This document shows positions 37,839 through 40,271 of a stretch of 40,271 bases of DNA, one piece after another. The notes beneath the pieces are model-generated. The model was not told the origin of the DNA. It searched no databases and saw nothing but the letters and a program-made list of their open reading frames with translations. The stretch comes from a virus, in IMG/VR virus record IMGVR_UViG_3300024308_000040, positions 1 to 40,271 of that record; one strand, 5' to 3'. Each line of letters opens with the position of its first letter. Within the stretch, counting starts at the first letter, position 1. The position numbers and the translations under genes are program-made.

Positions 37839-38052
37839 ATTTCGGGGCTACTACACCATTGAGTACAGCGACTTGGTATTTCAGTGCCGTGATGCTGGAT
37901 CCGATATTGCGGGCCTGGGGTGCGTAGCGAGTGAAAACGGGGAGGGTCAGGGTTGTGTAGTCTTTGGGCTTTGCCCCGTCTATAGCTTTATGGCAATCGG
38001 CATTGCACTGCTTCGCCAGCTGCAGCAGGGCGTTGTCGAGGTCGTACTCCAT
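37837..38052 (-). CDS. Hypothetical 71-residue early protein
   Basis: GGAG lies seven bases before the ATG at 38052. The product starts MEYDLDNALLQLAKQCNADC and is soluble, with two Cys (16, 20). It lies in the left operon, 39 bases after the previous gene. About 370 bases without a sure gene then precede ssb. Function unknown. Confidence 0.65.
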   Translation of the reverse strand: MEYDLDNALLQLAKQCNADCHKAIDGAKPKDYTTLTLPVFTRYAPQARNIGSSITALKYQVAVLNGVVAPK

Positions 38053-38091
38053 CGCGATTCTCCAGCCAATACCAAAGCCTTAGGCGTCGCT

Positions 38092-38391
38092 TCATGCTTC
38101 CACCCTGTGCTTAAAAGGGATGACGGGTGGATGGCGGTAGTTGGCGAACGGGTCAGGTACATACTTCCCGTCACTTCCGTGCAACTGCACTGAATATCTG
38201 TCCTGTATTTTGTCGGTGTCCAGCTTATCCCGGGCCTCATCAAGCAGTGCGATCATGCTGTTCTGCCAATCCAGCGGCATGGCCTCCAAGATAGATCGCG
38301 GAATCACAAGGTAGTTGGAATAGGTCAGGCCAAACCAGGCGTGAAACGGAGGCTCAACATAATGTCCGTGCTCGTCCTTTATCATTGGCAT
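38092..38391 (-). CDS. Hypothetical 99-residue early protein
   Basis: GGAGGTGCAGC precedes the ATG at 38391. The product starts MPMIKDEHGHYVEPPFHAWF and is soluble, His/Tyr/Pro-rich, with WFGLTYSNYLVIPRSILEAM. This form, a short acidic protein with LVIPR and PLDWQNSMI, recurs in phage early operons without known function. It overlaps the preceding 29-residue gene. Confidence 0.7.
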   Translation of the reverse strand: MPMIKDEHGHYVEPPFHAWFGLTYSNYLVIPRSILEAMPLDWQNSMIALLDEARDKLDTDKIQDRYSVQLHGSDGKYVPDPFANYRHPPVIPFKHRVEA

Positions 38392-38471
38392 GCTGCACCT
38401 CCCGTCAGAGCCATAACCACAAACAGTCCAAACGCGATGGCGGCCAGCGCCTCAATGTGTCGGATCGTCAT
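38382..38471 (-). CDS. 29-residue membrane peptide
   Basis: AAGGAGGCAGC gives a perfect ribosome site for the ATG at 38471, which also overlaps the previous stop as ATGA. The product MTIRHIEALAAIAFGLFVVM and on has one hydrophobic span. It would sit in the inner membrane. The signal strength makes it likely real although tiny. Confidence 0.6.
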   Translation of the reverse strand: MTIRHIEALAAIAFGLFVVMALTGGAACQ

Positions 38472-38854
38472 GCTGCCTCCTTACTGAATCGCTCACGGAC
38501 CTTAGCAATGGCATCCTCAAGGCTGGGATGCATCGAGCTGGCATCACCTTCTCTTGTGGATCGCTTCTGGAAAGTGAGCTGCAGTTTCCCGCCGGATGAT
38601 GGCTCTATGCCAAACCGGATCATCCGGTCATGGGCTAGGACTGTTGCCACGGTTAGCCATGAATAATCGAACGTCGCAAAGTGGTTGCGGCAGTTCTCTG
38701 CATTGATGGTTATGGCGTCTGGCCGGGGTCCAGTAATCTTGCCGTAGACGTGATGCAAGCCTCCGAACAGATCACTGAGAAGCCCCAGACACTCAAACTG
38801 CTCTGGGGTCATCCAGCTGTAATGGTCTTGGTAGAACTGGGATGCTCCGCTCAT
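38468..38854 (-). CDS. Hypothetical 128-residue early protein
   Basis: The product starts MSGASQFYQDHYSWMTPEQF and has a basic C-terminal third (LQLTFQKRSTREGD). No motif is recognised. It starts in an ATGA overlap with the gene before and ends in one with the next. The C-terminal KEAA is coded by the next gene's ribosome site. Confidence 0.7.
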   Translation of the reverse strand: MSGASQFYQDHYSWMTPEQFECLGLLSDLFGGLHHVYGKITGPRPDAITINAENCRNHFATFDYSWLTVATVLAHDRMIRFGIEPSSGGKLQLTFQKRSTREGDASSMHPSLEDAIAKVRERFSKEAA

Positions 38855-39138
38855 GCAGCACCGCCTTGTTGTGGATGCAGGGCATCGCGTACTTGCTGCT
38901 TGTAGTAGTGATGGAAAGCAAACGTAAGGCCCAGCTGAGTAGCCTTGCTCTCCTTGCCTTTCAGCAAGCCAAGATCAGTACATAGAGTGGTGGCGGTATA
39001 CCCTGCGTGATAACCAGCCGCCCGTTTCAATACCGTTTCAGCGAGGATGGTTCGAAAATCGGTGCGACCAAAGTTGGTTCCATAAAACGCCTTGCTAATC
39101 ACCTCATCGGTGAGGTGGGAGTCATCAATAACTTTCAT
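38851..39138 (-). CDS. Hypothetical 95-residue early protein
   Basis: The product starts MKVIDDSHLTDEVISKAFYG and has HAGYTATTLCTDLGLLKGKE, then FAFHHYYKQQVRDAL. The pattern is common in phage early regions and looks like a small helical fold, with unknown role. AAGGAGGCGGC precedes the ATG. Coupled on both sides. Confidence 0.7.
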   Translation of the reverse strand: MKVIDDSHLTDEVISKAFYGTNFGRTDFRTILAETVLKRAAGYHAGYTATTLCTDLGLLKGKESKATQLGLTFAFHHYYKQQVRDALHPQQGGAA

Positions 39139-39683
39139 GCCGCCTCCTTGCGTGCGGCCTGTTTTTCAGACCAGGCTGCTTCATATTCAGAGCCCAGGAT
39201 CTCTGAGCATCCTTCCAGCTTGAGGCCTGTCTTGATGAACAGGGCGCCGGCATATTCAAACGCCGATATTCCGGCAAACAACAGCTCACCCCAAGAAGTG
39301 CCGATGGCATTCCAAAAAGGTTCTCGATCAATTCGGGATGGCCACTGCGCTGCCTTATAGCGCTGTTCGAGTTGCTCGAGCTGACGCTTGAATTCAACGA
39401 ACTGCTCTTTCGTCCACTCGGGGCGTTTCTTGAGCGAGCTGCGCGGCCGGCTAACTCCGGAACCTCGGTCTGGAGAGGTCCACAGAATGTTGTCGGGCCG
39501 GGAGTGGTAGTCGTTGAGCTTTACCCCGCAGAAGGAGTGGCTATCAGCAGAGGATGAGAGAATTGCTTTCCCATCGAATTCCGCGGCGAATCTGTCGCTC
39601 TCATCTCGCAGCTTTGCCTTGCCTTGTTCCTGAGCTTCCCAGGCGGCCAGCGCTTCCGGATTGGTGTTCTTGAAGTAGCTCAT
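39135..39683 (-). CDS. Hypothetical 182-residue early protein
   Basis: The product starts MSYFKNTNPEALAAWEAQEQ and is helical, with charged segments (FVEFKRQLEQLEQRYKAAQW). Start 39683 overlaps the stop of the gene before; the in-frame extension to 39704 is unlikely. The C-terminal KQAARKEAA matches the common coupled-end pattern. Function unknown. Confidence 0.7.
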   Translation of the reverse strand: MSYFKNTNPEALAAWEAQEQGKAKLRDESDRFAAEFDGKAILSSSADSHSFCGVKLNDYHSRPDNILWTSPDRGSGVSRPRSSLKKRPEWTKEQFVEFKRQLEQLEQRYKAAQWPSRIDREPFWNAIGTSWGELLFAGISAFEYAGALFIKTGLKLEGCSEILGSEYEAAWSEKQAARKEAA

Positions 39684-40066
39684 GCCGCACCGCCTTTGTT
39701 CCATGAGTGCTCAGGGTCTGCATCCCAACGACAGAACTCGATAAACGAGTTAAAGCTGTCTCCGAAATCAAGGAAGCGCTGGTAGCGCTGTTTCGCTCGG
39801 GACACTTTAGGAGGGGTCGGACTATTCTGGATAACCGCGGCTCGTCCGGAGTCTGTAACCGAGAACCAGGTATCGGTGACGGCATTGGGTGAACGCTTGA
39901 TCATCAGCCCGGCATCAACCAGTGACATCAAGTCTTCCCATGCATAGTGCCCAGGACTCGCCACATAATGATTGCGGTAGCCCTCTGTGCCACCCTTGGA
40001 ATCAAGCCCGTGTTGGTTCAGACCAAGGGAGTGCTGCATGATGTGGAGCTGTTGTTGTGTCAGCAT
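39680..40066 (-). CDS. Hypothetical protein with winged-helix-like pattern
   Basis: The 128-residue product starts MLTQQQLHIMQHSLGLNQHG. It has YRNHYVASPGHYAWEDLMSL, then a strand pattern (WFSVTDSGRAAV) as in small winged-helix phage proteins. A C-terminal segment FLDFGDSFNSFIEFCRWDAD follows. Related proteins of unknown role are frequent in siphophage early operons. GGAGGATCAGC precedes the ATG. Confidence 0.7.
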   Translation of the reverse strand: MLTQQQLHIMQHSLGLNQHGLDSKGGTEGYRNHYVASPGHYAWEDLMSLVDAGLMIKRSPNAVTDTWFSVTDSGRAAVIQNSPTPPKVSRAKQRYQRFLDFGDSFNSFIEFCRWDADPEHSWNKGGAA

Positions 40067-40077
40067 GCTGATCCTCC

Positions 40078-40271
40078 TCAGTCAAAAACGTAGCTGTGCC
40101 AGAAGTCAGGCTTGCCCAGTACGAGGCTTGAGTCAGGAGCTGATCCAAGTTTCTCTATCTGCTCGATGGCGTATTCAGCCCGGGCAAGTGATGAAGCAGC
40201 CAAGCTCTTCTGATTGCGCTTGCGCATCTTGAATGCGCTCCAGGCCATTTCTTTCGTTTGATGGCACTTGC
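40078..40271 (-). CDS. Hypothetical early protein, C-terminal part (continues at 1-305)
   Basis: This end codes for the last residues (…SAPDSSLVLGKPDFWHSYVFD) of the 123-residue protein begun at 305. The stop is at 40080-40078. Bases 40145-40271 repeat positions 1-127, so part of the gene is present twice in this linear map. Confidence 0.75.
   Translation of the reverse strand, partial: KCHQTKEMAWSAFKMRKRNQKSLAASSLARAEYAIEQIEKLGSAPDSSLVLGKPDFWHSYVFD
40145..40271. repeat. Terminal direct repeat (right copy)
   Basis: Exact copy of bases 1-127, closing the circle. It should be removed once when making a circular map. Confidence 0.95.

Overview
The window is the complete genome of a temperate siphophage (long non-contractile tail, HK97-type head). 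The first 127 bases recur exactly as the last 127 bases (1-127 = 40145-40271). The sequence is therefore a circular map of about 40,144 bp opened inside a gene, with the duplication most likely left by assembly. The host is most likely a gammaproteobacterium of the Aeromonas/Vibrio/Shewanella type. The grounds are moderate GC, strong Shine-Dalgarno sites, a gamma-type tRNA-Gly fragment at attP and the style of the integrase and lysis genes. The host is an inference; no host flank is present.

Layout. (1) Left early operon, minus strand, from a promoter near 5671-5701 down to 1 and on around the circle from 40144 to a terminator near 36636. It holds many small translationally coupled genes, a DGQHR-domain (DndB-like) protein, a Dam-type adenine methyltransferase, a small HTH protein, SSB and a probable excisionase. 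(2) Immunity region 5671-7779: an S24-type self-cleaving repressor and a lipoprotein (minus), facing a YdaS/Cro-like and a YdaT/CII-like gene (plus). Related operators lie in the left and right promoters. (3) Right early operon 7843-12642: replication initiator with an iteron-like origin inside it, Rha/KilAC antirepressor, DUF968 protein, RusA resolvase and a Q-like antiterminator. (4) Accessory (moron) region 12643-13840 with its own promoters, a YafO-reminiscent protein and a double terminator. (5) Late operon 13850-34178: holin, lysin, second small membrane protein, HNH, probable cos, TerS, TerL, portal, protease, capsid, connectors, tail tube, frameshifted tail chaperone, tape measure, tail tip, J-like protein, fibre and a small fibre-associated protein. 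(6) Accessory strip 34182-35003. (7) Integrase and attP at 35043-36577.

How it works together. The repressor holds both early promoters closed in the lysogen. On induction, rightward transcription makes Cro, replication protein and Q, and Q lets polymerase read through the double terminator into lysis, head and tail genes. Leftward transcription makes the modification and anti-host genes, SSB and Xis. Packaging looks cos-type (HNH next to TerS/TerL).

The most interesting items are: an attP carrying the 5' half of a tRNA-Gly plus what looks like a tRNA promoter; the DGQHR/Dam gene cluster; a 133-nt nested palindrome in the left operon; a textbook -1 frameshift site in the tail chaperone; a lambda-like origin inside the initiator gene; and a small gene behind a 12-bp hairpin whose loop is self-complementary to the end of its own reading frame.
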